Source: DASYAN01 sp036501345 (GTDB lineage: Bacteria > Chloroflexota > Ktedonobacteria > Ktedonobacterales > Ktedonobacteraceae). Taken from it: DNA of 12,383 nucleotides. This document shows, piece after piece, positions 4,967-12,220 of the stretch (within the stretch, counting starts at the first letter, position 1; each line of letters begins with the position of its first letter). The notes below the pieces were generated by a model, which saw only the letters and a program-made list of their open reading frames with translations, was not told the origin of the DNA and did no database searches. A program made the translations under genes and the position numbers. Where the stretch lies: assembly GCA_036501345.1 (NCBI GenBank), contig DASYAN010000031.1, positions 1 to 12,383 of the forward strand. The letters run 5' to 3'.

Positions 4967-6022
4967 TTGATTAATGATCCGGCTATTCTTACCGGCATGG
5001 TGCTGAGCGGCGCACATGGCATTTATGATGTTCACACCAATGAAGGTGTTCTGCGCTGCACACTGCGAGGAAAACTCAAAAAAGCCTTCGCACAAGCTTA
5101 CTCTGCCAAACCTGTGACCAAAATCCGTCAACCGCAACAGCGTGTAAGCAACGTTCTTAATTCGGCTCAGTATAGTCGTCCCCAACGTATCGAGAAACGT
5201 GATAGCACTGAAATTGCTCTTCCGACACGCTTATCTGTCGGAGATTACGTGAAGATAAGAAAGCTTGATGCCTCTACCGGATTAATCCAGGAAATTCTGC
5301 CACGCCAGAGTGAGCTTGCGCGCAAGGATGCTGCATCTTCGGGTCATAAACTAGTTCAACAGACGCTATTGGCAAACTTGGATCAGGTAGTGATTGTGCT
5401 CGCTACGGCACAGCCTGAACCCCATTTCGGTTTCCTGGATCGTTATCTGGCGATCTGCGAATCTGCTCAACTAACTCCTTTGATTTGTATCAATAAGGTC
5501 GATCTACCCCATGACTCATACGTTGAAGAGGAATCTGCACTCTATAGCAGGCTTAGCTATAAGGTTATCTTCACCAGTATCCAGACTGGTGAGGGGATTG
5601 ACCAATTGCGTACTTTGCTCCAAGACCATACGTCCCTCTTCACTGGTCCATCAGGCGTTGGCAAATCCTCGCTGGTCAATGCCCTCGAACCTGGAATGAC
5701 CCTGCGGACAGATGTGATCAGCAGTGCTACTGGCAAGGGTCGGCATACCACGACAGGCTCACAGCTTTATCCCTTATCGGGTGGCGGCTGGCTAGCCGAT
5801 TCAGCAGGTATTCGTGCTCTGGCGGCATGGAATGTTCCCCTTGAGGATCTGGCGTCGTGCTTTGTGGAGTTTCGTCCGTACCTGGGTGAGTGCATCTATT
5901 CTGATTGTAGCCATGTCGATGACGAAGAAGGTTGTGCGATTATCCAGGCAGTCGATGATCATGTTATTGATGAGCGCCGCTATCGGAGCTATGTTCGCAT
6001 GTACACAGGAGAGGAACGGTGA
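4967..6022 (+). CDS. rsgA: Small ribosomal subunit biogenesis GTPase RsgA
   Basis: RsgA is a circularly permuted GTPase that checks and releases late 30S ribosome intermediates. The order G4-G1-G3 is visible: NKVD at 176-179, then P-loop GPSGVGKSS at 227-235, the switch KGRHTTT at 257-263, and DSAG at 278-281 where DTPG is usual. A C-terminal zinc motif follows (Cys309, Cys314, His316, Cys323), one residue longer between His and last Cys than in typical copies. The N-terminal OB domain carries a 30-40 residue Gln/Arg-rich insert around residues 45-85. The start is TTG 4967 (351 aa), set by GGAGGG at 4952-4957 with 9-base spacing; the later ATG 4997 has no site. Expression is probably set by the leader upstream. 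Confidence 0.93.
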   Translation: MINDPAILTGMVLSGAHGIYDVHTNEGVLRCTLRGKLKKAFAQAYSAKPVTKIRQPQQRVSNVLNSAQYSRPQRIEKRDSTEIALPTRLSVGDYVKIRKLDASTGLIQEILPRQSELARKDAASSGHKLVQQTLLANLDQVVIVLATAQPEPHFGFLDRYLAICESAQLTPLICINKVDLPHDSYVEEESALYSRLSYKVIFTSIQTGEGIDQLRTLLQDHTSLFTGPSGVGKSSLVNALEPGMTLRTDVISSATGKGRHTTTGSQLYPLSGGGWLADSAGIRALAAWNVPLEDLASCFVEFRPYLGECIYSDCSHVDDEEGCAIIQAVDDHVIDERRYRSYVRMYTGEER

Positions 6023-6029
6023 AGTACAG

Positions 6030-6127
6030 GCAATGAATTGCTGAACGAGTGGACGCAATACCCGAAAGGCACAGGGTAAATCGGGTTCCTACAAAATGGG
6101 CAATTCATTGCCGAACGAGCGGACGCA
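6030..6127. repeat. Dispersed palindromic repeat after rsgA (R3)
   Basis: Two 28-base imperfect direct copies (6030-6057 and 6100-6127), each with a GCAAT/ATTGC core followed by a GAACGAG and GGACGCA segment, flank a central segment. Bases 6051-6092 match the copy inside nfo (1138-1179) at 37/42. GGCAAT-TC-ATTGCC at 6099-6112 is a perfect hairpin and recurs in related form at 8260-8272. The element fills the gap between the convergent rsgA and parE genes. ACCTGCAGGT at 6137-6146, a perfect palindrome, follows. Confidence 0.8.
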
Positions 6128-6148
6128 GACAGACATACCTGCAGGTCG

Positions 6149-6448
6149 TTAGCGGAACATCTCTTCTATATCCCTGTGTCCTTCAATAATCGAGATAATT
6201 TCGACTAAAGAGCCGCTATACCTGAAAAGAATTATGTAATTATCATATGGAAGACTTCGTATTCCTTCCATTAATTCAGGTCTTGCTCTTCCTATTGTAC
6301 CCGGCAGTTCCGCTAACTTCCGGCATTGCAGCCGCAGCTTATCTGTATATCTGACGGCAAGCTCATTGTTGCCACTTTCTCTAGAGATATAGCGTTTTAT
6401 CTGGATAAGGTCAGCCTTTGCCTGCTCTAAGTAACGTAATTGATACAT
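6149..6448 (-). CDS. parE: ParE/RelE-family toxin
   Basis: This 99-aa protein has the ParE/RelE fold signature: an N-terminal strand with a helix pair (YLEQAKADLIQIKRYISRESGN), a central GRARPELMEGIRSLPYDNYIILFRY segment, and the terminal VEIISIIEGHRDIEEMF. ParE members usually poison DNA gyrase and RelE members cut mRNA on the ribosome; which applies here cannot be read from sequence. It is the second gene of an operon, 5 bases after the parD-like stop, and has no own ribosome site, so translation is probably coupled. The antitoxin-first order is normal for this family. Length is typical. Confidence 0.88.
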   Translation of the reverse strand: MYQLRYLEQAKADLIQIKRYISRESGNNELAVRYTDKLRLQCRKLAELPGTIGRARPELMEGIRSLPYDNYIILFRYSGSLVEIISIIEGHRDIEEMFR

Positions 6449-6453
6449 GAAAA

Positions 6454-6687
6454 CTACTGTTCTATATCAGCTGCCAGAATTGCAGCTATATCATCATCGG
6501 TATAGCTTCCGCCACCCTTAAGTGCATTGTTAACATGCTCACGCAGAGCTCTTAATTTGAGTTCCCGATGTTCAGCATATCTCAGGGCATCGCGCACAAC
6601 TTCGCTCTCATTGTTGTAGCGTCCAGATGCAACCTGTGCCTTTACAAAGCTATCAAAATGCTCACCTAGTGAATAACTGCCTGCCAT
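6454..6687 (-). CDS. parD: ParD-family ribbon-helix-helix antitoxin
   Basis: This 77-aa protein begins SYSLGEHFDSFVKAQVASGRYNNESEVVRDALR, the classic ParD ribbon-helix-helix block that dimerises and binds the operon's own operator. The acidic C-terminal part (residues about 45-77, ending in DDDIAAILAADIEQ) is the toxin-binding tail expected to neutralise the adjacent ParE. ATG 6687 has GAAAGGGG 6 bases upstream. The gene is followed after 5 bases by the toxin gene. Autoregulation is likely through palindromes around its promoter. Confidence 0.9.
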   Translation of the reverse strand: MAGSYSLGEHFDSFVKAQVASGRYNNESEVVRDALRYAEHRELKLRALREHVNNALKGGGSYTDDDIAAILAADIEQ

Positions 6688-6720
6688 TTCAGACCCCTTT
6701 CATTTCTGTGATTCTTGTCT

Positions 6721-6779
6721 ATGGTTACCATAATTATACCAACAGATACTAACTATTACTAGTCTAGCCTAATATAGAC
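6721..6779 (-). promoter_or_regulatory. parDE promoter and possible operator
   Basis: On the - strand TATAAT (6733-6738) is perfect, but no good -35 is visible 16-18 bases upstream. ATGGT-T-ACCAT at 6721-6731 is a symmetric site directly downstream of the -10, where an RHH antitoxin would be expected to bind. GTCTA (6762-6766) and TAGAC (6775-6779) form a second inverted pair upstream. Confidence 0.5.
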
Positions 6780-6804
6780 CCACTGTCAATCCCTCTTTGC
6801 CTTT

Positions 6805-8184
6805 CTACGATAAATCGATCAATCCTTGCACCAAATCTTTGTCTTGTTCCTCAAGTACCGTACGGGGATCTAGCAGTAACGTGTCACGCGAAATACGTGC
6901 AACGATGGGTGGTGTGTGCAAGCGCAAACGCTGTGCCAGCTCATCTAGAGGGCAGAGCACGGCAGATGCATCTAGGGCTAGCAGTGTTGTGGGGAGTGTT
7001 TCGCCGGGCAGTGATCCGCCGCCGACCGTTGATTCGCCATGCTGCGTATGTGCTCTGACCCCTTCTGCGTTGAGTTTGGTTGCCCACGCGGTGGCACGGG
7101 TTGCTAACTGCTCTGGTCGAGCTGCAATCATGCGCCAGATGGGGATATGTGTCTCCGCCTCGCAACGTTGATAGTGGCGTAATGTAGCCTCTAGTGCCGC
7201 CAATGTCATCTTATCAACACGTAGTGCACGCATCAAAGGATGCCTCGCAAGCTGAGCTATTACCTGCTGCTTGCCAACCAGGATACCAGCTTGTGGCCCA
7301 CCTAATAACTTATCACCAGAGAAACATACCAGGTCAGCTCCAGCTGCGAGACTTTCCTGTGGCCGTGGCTCATGCGCCAGACCGTAATCCTCACATCTCA
7401 ATAGGCAGCCACTTCCCAGATCTTCCATCACCAGCAGATTGTTTTGATGTGCCAATTGTACCAACTCGCTTACCGCTGTGGACTCAGTAAAGCCTGTAAT
7501 GCGAAAATTGCTAGGATGGACCGCCAATAGTAGTGCTGTACGCTCGGTCAATGCCATCGCATAGTCTTTGATCCGTGTCCGATTGGTTGTTCCGACCTCG
7601 ACTAGCTGACAACCGCTCTGGCGCATGACATCGGGAACACGAAAACCACCACCAATCTCCACCAGCTGTCCGCGTGAAATGATCACCTCGCGTCCCTGTG
7701 CCAGGGTACTCAGAGCTAGCAGCACCGCTGCCGCATTATTATTGACTACCAGTGCCGCCTCCGCTCCCGTCAACTCGCTTATCAGTGCCATGATGTGCGT
7801 ATAGCGCGAACCACGTTCTCCTGCTTCCAGATCATATTCTAGATTGGCATACCCGTGTGCCACTTCCTCTACTGACTGTAATGCCTCCCGGCTAAGCGGT
7901 GCTCGGCCCAGATTGGTATTAATAATCACACCAGTTGCATTGATCACTGAACGCAAATGAAGCTGCTGCTCAGACTGAAGCTGTGATTCTGCTACTGCAA
8001 GCAACTCTGTATGTGAGGCACAACGTGCGCCTGTACGAATAGCGATGCGTGCTTGGGCAAGACTTGCGCGGATTGCTCGTACCGTCCGAGCATGAGAAAA
8101 ATGGGCTATAAGTTGTTGACCAGCAGGAGTTTGGAGCAATTCATTAACAGAAGGCAACAGGCGTAACTGAGTGGTATCAAACAT
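6805..8184 (-). CDS. selA: L-seryl-tRNA(Sec) selenium transferase (SelA)
   Basis: SelA is a PLP enzyme that converts seryl-tRNA(Sec) to selenocysteyl-tRNA(Sec) using selenophosphate. The 459-aa protein is full length. It shows RSVINATGVIINTNLGRAPLS (in two parts around residues 78-98), ERGSRYTH at 123-130, the EDLGSG motif at 254-259, and the PLP lysine in FSGDKLLGGPQAG (Lys292). The N-terminal LPSVNELLQTP is the usual SelA start. ATG 8184 has GGAG about 7 bases upstream. No selB, selD or tRNA-Sec is in the window; downstream comes the unrelated parDE operon. The organism must encode those parts elsewhere if selA is active. Confidence 0.96.
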   Translation of the reverse strand: MFDTTQLRLLPSVNELLQTPAGQQLIAHFSHARTVRAIRASLAQARIAIRTGARCASHTELLAVAESQLQSEQQLHLRSVINATGVIINTNLGRAPLSREALQSVEEVAHGYANLEYDLEAGERGSRYTHIMALISELTGAEAALVVNNNAAAVLLALSTLAQGREVIISRGQLVEIGGGFRVPDVMRQSGCQLVEVGTTNRTRIKDYAMALTERTALLLAVHPSNFRITGFTESTAVSELVQLAHQNNLLVMEDLGSGCLLRCEDYGLAHEPRPQESLAAGADLVCFSGDKLLGGPQAGILVGKQQVIAQLARHPLMRALRVDKMTLAALEATLRHYQRCEAETHIPIWRMIAARPEQLATRATAWATKLNAEGVRAHTQHGESTVGGGSLPGETLPTTLLALDASAVLCPLDELAQRLRLHTPPIVARISRDTLLLDPRTVLEEQDKDLVQGLIDLS

Positions 8185-8207
8185 TGTGTAGCTCCAATCT
8201 TGGCAAA

Positions 8208-8365
8208 CAGGGCATCGCTAGCGCCCTGCACCCGCTTATGATGTTTGCCTTTTTCATCCGGCAATTCGTTGCCCGAGTGTAGGGGCCCAATTTATTGCGC
8301 CCGTTGGGGTAGGGTGGGGTTTGCGGGCATCGGCATAAATTGTCGAAAATCATCATTGCGTCTGT
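8208..8365. repeat. Composite palindromic repeat block upstream of selA (R4)
   Basis: Visible are a stem CAGGGC/GCCCTG (8208-8213, 8223-8228) around GCTAGC, a 23-base word at 8240-8262 shared with 1774-1796, GGCAA/TTGCC (8260-8272), and GGGCCCAAT facing ATTGCGCCC (8283-8302) with one mismatch. The right end, around 8336-8360, resembles the right end of R2 (1961-1990). Module order differs from R2. It fills the space between selA and the MazF-like gene. It may sit in the selA leader; no clear selA promoter was found. Confidence 0.75.
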
Positions 8366-8386
8366 GAGTCGGCTCCCCATAATCAT

Positions 8387-8818
8387 TTAATGGAGTGAAT
8401 AAAACATCGTAATTCCCAGACTATTAGCCACTTTACCCACAATAGAACGCAGATCAATATCATTCAAGCGACAGATGACGTATTGATCCGCCAGCAGACT
8501 GCGTAGCACAGGATACATCAGCTCGGTTTTTACCAAGCTGTCAGTGTCTAACAAGGGATAATCACGTTTCAAAAGAAGATGGTGATAGGGGCGAAGTTTA
8601 CCTCGGTAGGATGTCAAAGCCACCACGTTGACAGCACCTGCATGACGACAGAACGGATCGCCGGAAACGACGAGCGCAGGGTGCCAGTCCAGGATACGTT
8701 TTTCCTCAATACCTGGTGGTAAGGATGGATATCCAAAATTCACCCAATATACCATGCCAAATTGCACGGGTGTTTGATAAGTCAGTGCATCCGGCACGAG
8801 TTCAGGTGGGTGGGGCAT
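8387..8818 (-). CDS. MazF/PemK-like toxin
   Basis: MazF/PemK proteins are sequence-specific RNases of type II toxin-antitoxin systems. The fold is suggested by VYWVNFGYP (residues 23-31), HPALVVSGD (46-54), VNVVALTSY (63-71), LDTDSLVKTEL (90-100), and ICRLNDIDLRSIVGKVANSLGI at the end. The family's catalytic Thr equivalent is probably Thr69, but the conserved Arg of the RPxLV motif is His46 here, so RNase activity is uncertain. The protein (143 aa) has an N-terminal extension of about 20 residues before the usual start; ATG 8818 has no strong ribosome site. It lies 29 bases downstream of a small ORF that is the best partner candidate. Confidence 0.75.
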   Translation of the reverse strand: MPHPPELVPDALTYQTPVQFGMVYWVNFGYPSLPPGIEEKRILDWHPALVVSGDPFCRHAGAVNVVALTSYRGKLRPYHHLLLKRDYPLLDTDSLVKTELMYPVLRSLLADQYVICRLNDIDLRSIVGKVANSLGITMFYSLH

Positions 8819-8847
8819 GGCTAAAAGTACACATCTACCTAACGATA

Positions 8848-9078
8848 CTAACGAACTACTGACGAACGAAGAACAGGAAGGAAAGCCGGGCTATCATTTG
8901 TTTCCAACTGTGACTGAAAACAAGTTGTTGTCAAGGGCCAAGCGTGAGCAACGAGACTGAGACGCTCTTCACGTTCGTCCTGACTCTCCTCTTGAAGGGC
9001 AACAGCTATGGTTTCCATCTCACGCTGGTACTGCTCACTCAGCAAGGAAGAACGCCCGAAGTCACAATTCGTCGCCAT
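8848..9078 (-). CDS. Small protein upstream of MazF-like toxin, possible antitoxin
   Basis: I do not recognise this 76-aa protein. It starts MATNCDFGRSSLLSEQYQRE, has an acidic helical middle (METIAVALQEESQDEREERL), and a Ser/Val-ending tail (VLRSSVVR). No AbrB or ribbon-helix-helix motif is clear. The start at ATG 9078 has GAGGT about 8 bases upstream, and a promoter ending near 9173 excludes the longer reading from 9201. Size, acidity and its place just ahead of a MazF-like gene on one transcript suggest an antitoxin; this is inference only. Near its stop (8840-8874) the DNA is a degenerate tandem repeat of about 10-11 bases. Confidence 0.6.
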   Translation of the reverse strand: MATNCDFGRSSLLSEQYQREMETIAVALQEESQDEREERLSLVAHAWPLTTTCFQSQLETNDSPAFLPVLRSSVVR

Positions 9079-9161
9079 AAAACTACCTCGTATTTCTAGA
9101 TTTTTGATGGTCTGATAGTCACTTGGGGTTTGCAGACCTGCACGAAGGTTCCGAATTTCTC

Positions 9162-9201
9162 CAACGTTGCAGATTATACCAGCAATTTGTGCAAGACGCA
9201 A
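9162..9201 (-). promoter_or_regulatory. Promoter of the MazF-like pair, with palindrome at the start site
   Basis: On the - strand a perfect TATAAT (9173-9178) with an extended TGG lies 17 bases after TTGCGT (9196-9201). CAACGTTG (9162-9169), a perfect 8-base palindrome, overlaps the expected start, and TGCAG-AC-CTGCA (9131-9142) follows in the leader. Both are candidate operator sites for an autoregulating antitoxin. Confidence 0.65.
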
Positions 9202-9376
9202 TGCCTTTAGGTGTGAATTCAGCTCCGTACCAAAAATATGTAGAAAAAATTCCTATTCACTTGCCCCATCACCCATTGAAATTGTCCTTTTTTGTTCCGT
9301 AGTTGTCCTTCTTGTTTCTTATGAAGGAGTTATTTCCTAAATTTGGCCCCTCGGGTACACTGGTCCCTAAAGAAGA

Positions 9377-9415
9377 CTTGCCAAAAGGATATAGATGTTT
9401 CATATCCTAGGCAAG
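9377..9415 (-). terminator. Terminator hairpin of the glycosyltransferase gene
   Basis: CTTGCC (9377-9382) pairs with GGCAAG (9410-9415), and AGGATAT (9386-9392) with ATATCCT (9402-9408), giving 13 bp with a 9-base loop. On the - strand it follows the stop codon by 3 bases and is followed by TCTTCTTT. The stem is good and the tail is only moderately T-rich. Confidence 0.6.
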
Positions 9416-9418
9416 CGG

Positions 9419-11011
9419 TTATTGTGCTGATGGGGTCGTCTGATAGAGGCGAATCCTCACCGTGCGTGTAACGATCTGATCCACTAGGCGATAGTGGCCA
9501 TCGAGCCAGTTCTGGGCTTTTGCTGCACGTACGGCGCTATCCTGACCAGAAAGGCGAGCAATCACAAAGAAGATGCGTGGGTGTTGCTTACCATAGGCCG
9601 CCAGTGCGGTCGGATTAACTGCCAGTGCTGGGTCCGTCTCGATCTGATTGGTTAGATCATAACTGACCCAGGGAAAACTACCAGGAGAGTCCGCCGGGAA
9701 CACTACACCATTCTGCGGATAAGCTCGCAGATAGTATTCAATATCCAACTGACAACCCTGTGCATTATTGTAACACGTTATACCATCATGTATCTGAGAG
9801 TGACTTTGCAACCAGAACGTAGCTTGCTTCCAATCCTCCACCTGGGCGTTCTGATAATAGAAAGGTACAGAGAAGGTTGCCATCACAAGAAGCACTGCGA
9901 CCAAGCTGCTACGTATATGCCGTTGAGAGACTGTCTCAATGCCCAGAGCTGCAAGATAGAGTACAGGGGGAACAATAATGACAAGGTAGCGCGTTGAAAA
10001 GAGACGTATTGATTCTAGCGAGACTGCATAACTTACTACTAGTGGTATAACAAACCAGCACAGCATGGCTAATGTGACCAGTAACTTGTCTCTATTGATC
10101 CTGTTGAAAAATATACTCAGGACACTCAATGCGCATGCTAGTCCTACTACCAATAAATAGACCTTGTTCTCGCCAGCAAGAGAGGTAAGAAAGTGTATAA
10201 TATCGCTCAATTGTGGCGCGGGCAGCCAGTTCGTCCTATCTGCATGCCGGGATGCTACTAGGAGCGGCAGGGTCACTATCAGAATGCTAACGAGACTTAC
10301 AATGAAAGGCAGATATCTATGTCTAATATATTTCTTACATGAGGTAGAGAGGACTGCCAGACAACAGTACGTAATGATCTGAGCCAAGATAATGAACACG
10401 CTAAACAGTTGAGTGTATATAGCGAGAGCCGTTACTATGGCATAGCAAACCCACCAGCGTTTCTGCTCTTTGGCTGTCAGGGCCGCAAGTAGAGCATACC
10501 AGCTGCAGCATACCAGCAAAAGTTGCAAACTATATGACCGCGTCTGCTGCGCATATGTTAATTGGAGTGCATTGATCACATAGAGGCCTGCACTAACCAA
10601 GCCAACTATCCGGCCCATGAAACGTTTACCGAAGAGGTAGATCACAACCGCACTCAGGGTCGCAAAGATTGCCGAGGGAAAACGTACCACAAACTCTGTC
10701 GGTAACCATCCAAACAGGCTGGTAAGGCTAAACCAGTAGTGAAGTATCAGGTAGTAAAGAGCCATATTTTCCTGTGTAGTGAAGATGATCTTCCACAGCA
10801 CTGGCAGAGATTGACGAGCTCGCTCGATTGAAAGAGCCTCATCAAACCATATATTTGGTGCTCCGAGACGGTAAAGATTGAAGCATAGGGCAGCACAACT
10901 GATTATTAGACAGATCACCAAATCAAGTGAGAAATGTACAGCTAGATTCTCTCGATGAGAGGTTTCTAGTTTCTCCCGTTGGGTAAAGGGCTCGTCGAGT
11001 AAGTGCTGCAA
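9419..11011 (-). CDS. Family 39 (PMT/ArnT-like) membrane glycosyltransferase
   Basis: This is a polytopic inner-membrane protein with about ten hydrophobic helices and a C-terminal soluble domain of roughly 140 residues. GT39/GT-C enzymes move a sugar from a polyprenyl-phosphate donor to proteins or lipids. The GT-C signature is the acidic pair in IWFDEALS, in the first outer loop (about residues 54-61), and YAQQTRSYSL (153-162) in the next. The start is TTG 11011: AGGAGG at 11019-11024 lies 7 bases before it, while ATG or TTG codons further upstream (11032, 11047, 11071, 11086) lack a good site. This gives 530 aa; the longest reading is 555. It stands alone, so the acceptor is unknown. Confidence 0.85.
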   Translation of the reverse strand: MQHLLDEPFTQREKLETSHRENLAVHFSLDLVICLIISCAALCFNLYRLGAPNIWFDEALSIERARQSLPVLWKIIFTTQENMALYYLILHYWFSLTSLFGWLPTEFVVRFPSAIFATLSAVVIYLFGKRFMGRIVGLVSAGLYVINALQLTYAQQTRSYSLQLLLVCCSWYALLAALTAKEQKRWWVCYAIVTALAIYTQLFSVFIILAQIITYCCLAVLSTSCKKYIRHRYLPFIVSLVSILIVTLPLLVASRHADRTNWLPAPQLSDIIHFLTSLAGENKVYLLVVGLACALSVLSIFFNRINRDKLLVTLAMLCWFVIPLVVSYAVSLESIRLFSTRYLVIIVPPVLYLAALGIETVSQRHIRSSLVAVLLVMATFSVPFYYQNAQVEDWKQATFWLQSHSQIHDGITCYNNAQGCQLDIEYYLRAYPQNGVVFPADSPGSFPWVSYDLTNQIETDPALAVNPTALAAYGKQHPRIFFVIARLSGQDSAVRAAKAQNWLDGHYRLVDQIVTRTVRIRLYQTTPSAQ

Positions 11012-11300
11012 AAGATAACCTCCTATATCCATTTGCAAATTCTTCATTGCATGAAAAATAGTAGAATCCATAATTACAGATTGCAATCGGAAGTGTCTTT
11101 TCGTATTAGCCGTTGCAACTACTTACAGGATACACTTTTTAACCTGAAAACCAAATTATGGAGGTTGCCAGTGAATAAAATTTCCTATTCCTGGTAATAT
11201 GTATATTCTTAAATATGCCTATGTTAATCTCTTATTGTCCTTCTCTAAAAGGACGAGGAGTAGAAATAATGTGAGTCTTGTGGGACAGAAAAAAGGAAGA
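11012..11300. other. Intergenic stretch upstream of the glycosyltransferase
   Basis: No gene is convincing; small + strand readings here have no supporting ribosome site or family. Visible are perfect palindromes GATTGCAATC (11079-11088) and GTTGCAAC near 11113-11120. On the - strand TTGGTT and TATCCT, 16 bases apart around 11126-11155, are a weak promoter candidate for the glycosyltransferase. Confidence 0.35.
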
Positions 11301-11330
11301 CCAGGGGAAGCGAACCTACAATTGCTTCCC
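11291..11330 (-). terminator. Possible terminator of the small membrane protein gene
   Basis: GGGAAGC (11305-11311) and GCTTCCC (11324-11330) pair perfectly over 7 bp with a 12-base loop. On the - strand a CTGGTCTTCC spacer and a T6 run follow. The T-run is 10 bases away, so the case is moderate. Confidence 0.45.
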
Positions 11331-11352
11331 ACAGACAGAAGAAAGCGCTATC

Positions 11353-11682
11353 TTATTCTCCAGCTTCCATTGTCGCTTCGAGAATATCTTTATTTGTTGG
11401 CTCTTCTGGTGTAGCAATATGACGCAGGTCGCTAGGAGCTAGAGGATTAATCAAACCAATCAGCAGGCGGACGATGCCTATGAGAATCACAATAGCCCCG
11501 AGGCCAATCACCAGTCCTTCAGGAGAGTATGCGCCCATCCGCAAGAGAGCACCGAAAACGATTACAACTAGTCCAATGCCGATCAGCGCAAGGCCGCTCC
11601 AGGTAAACTTGTTCCATTTTCTTGAGATAGCCCGGTCTAGAATTACTACTTGCTCAACGATACCTTCTTTCGGGTCTGCCAT
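11353..11682 (-). CDS. Small two-helix membrane protein of unknown function
   Basis: This 109-aa protein has a polar N terminus (MADPKEGIVEQVVILDRAIS), two Gly-rich transmembrane helices (about residues 29-48, and 57-80 with GLVIGLGAIVILIGIVRLLI), and a charged C-terminal tail with PEEPTNKDILEATMEAGE. Both ends are probably on the same side of the membrane. No family is recognised. ATG 11682 is supported by GAGG at 11691-11694, 8 bases upstream. An extended -10 (TGC-TATTAT, 11733-11741) lies a fitting distance upstream. It has its own transcript, with no partner. Confidence 0.75.
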   Translation of the reverse strand: MADPKEGIVEQVVILDRAISRKWNKFTWSGLALIGIGLVVIVFGALLRMGAYSPEGLVIGLGAIVILIGIVRLLIGLINPLAPSDLRHIATPEEPTNKDILEATMEAGE

Positions 11683-11732
11683 AATCCATACCTCTTTCCT
11701 CTTTAATCAGCTGGTAGTGGTGCGCTTCTCTA

Positions 11733-11741
11733 ATAATAGCA
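11733..11741 (-). promoter_or_regulatory. Possible extended -10 promoter of the small membrane protein
   Basis: On the - strand TGC precedes TATTAT (11733-11738). There is no recognisable -35. The predicted start near 11727 would give a 45-base leader before ATG 11682. Confidence 0.35.
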
Positions 11742-12211
11742 TATTCAACGGACGGTCATACCCACTTTTGGGGACCTTGCTGTGAAGATGTGTCTAGGAT
11801 CAAAAGCCAGTGGTCATAGGGTCTGCAGATTGGATGCTCCCTCCATGCTCCTGCTTCTAACAGACAGATAAGCTTGCTTCCTTTGGTACAATAATGAAGC
11901 AGTAGGCAGCGGCAGAGCAGCGATCGATCACAAGGCAGAAACAGAGATGTGTAATGACGATTGTTTTTGCCAACGAATTGACTCACGAAAGCTCTCCTTT
12001 GCAAGGTACTTGCTTCACCAGTAATGTTACCCACCACCTGTTTTACGACAGATGAGAAAAGAGGGACATTCCTAGTGGCAAAAACGATACCCATAGGGCT
12101 GGTGATGCTTCAAGTGACAGCATCTACCTGGGTAAGATTTTCTCATGAGGCAATGCGGGAGGGAGCAAGAATACACATGTTGCTGAACACAGAGACTCCT
12201 TGCAAGCAGAT
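11742..12211. other. Long gene-free stretch before the LuxR/MalT-type gene
   Basis: About 470 bases without a convincing gene. A - strand reading of 112 codons (11756-12094) has no good ribosome site, and its protein is Cys/Arg/His-rich with no recognisable motif. TTGACT at 11978-11983 has no partner -10. I see no promoter that clearly serves the downstream + strand gene. Confidence 0.4.
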
Positions 12212-12220
12212 GAGGTGGCC

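Noticed and set aside
9202..9376. Possible small gene or RNA between the MazF-like pair and the glycosyltransferase
   Set aside because: Only two TTGTCCTT words and a T-rich tract are seen; no start, stem or promoter adds up.
11756..12094. 112-codon - strand reading before the LuxR-type gene
   Set aside because: Cys-, His- and Arg-rich composition, no ribosome site, no motif; looks like chance.
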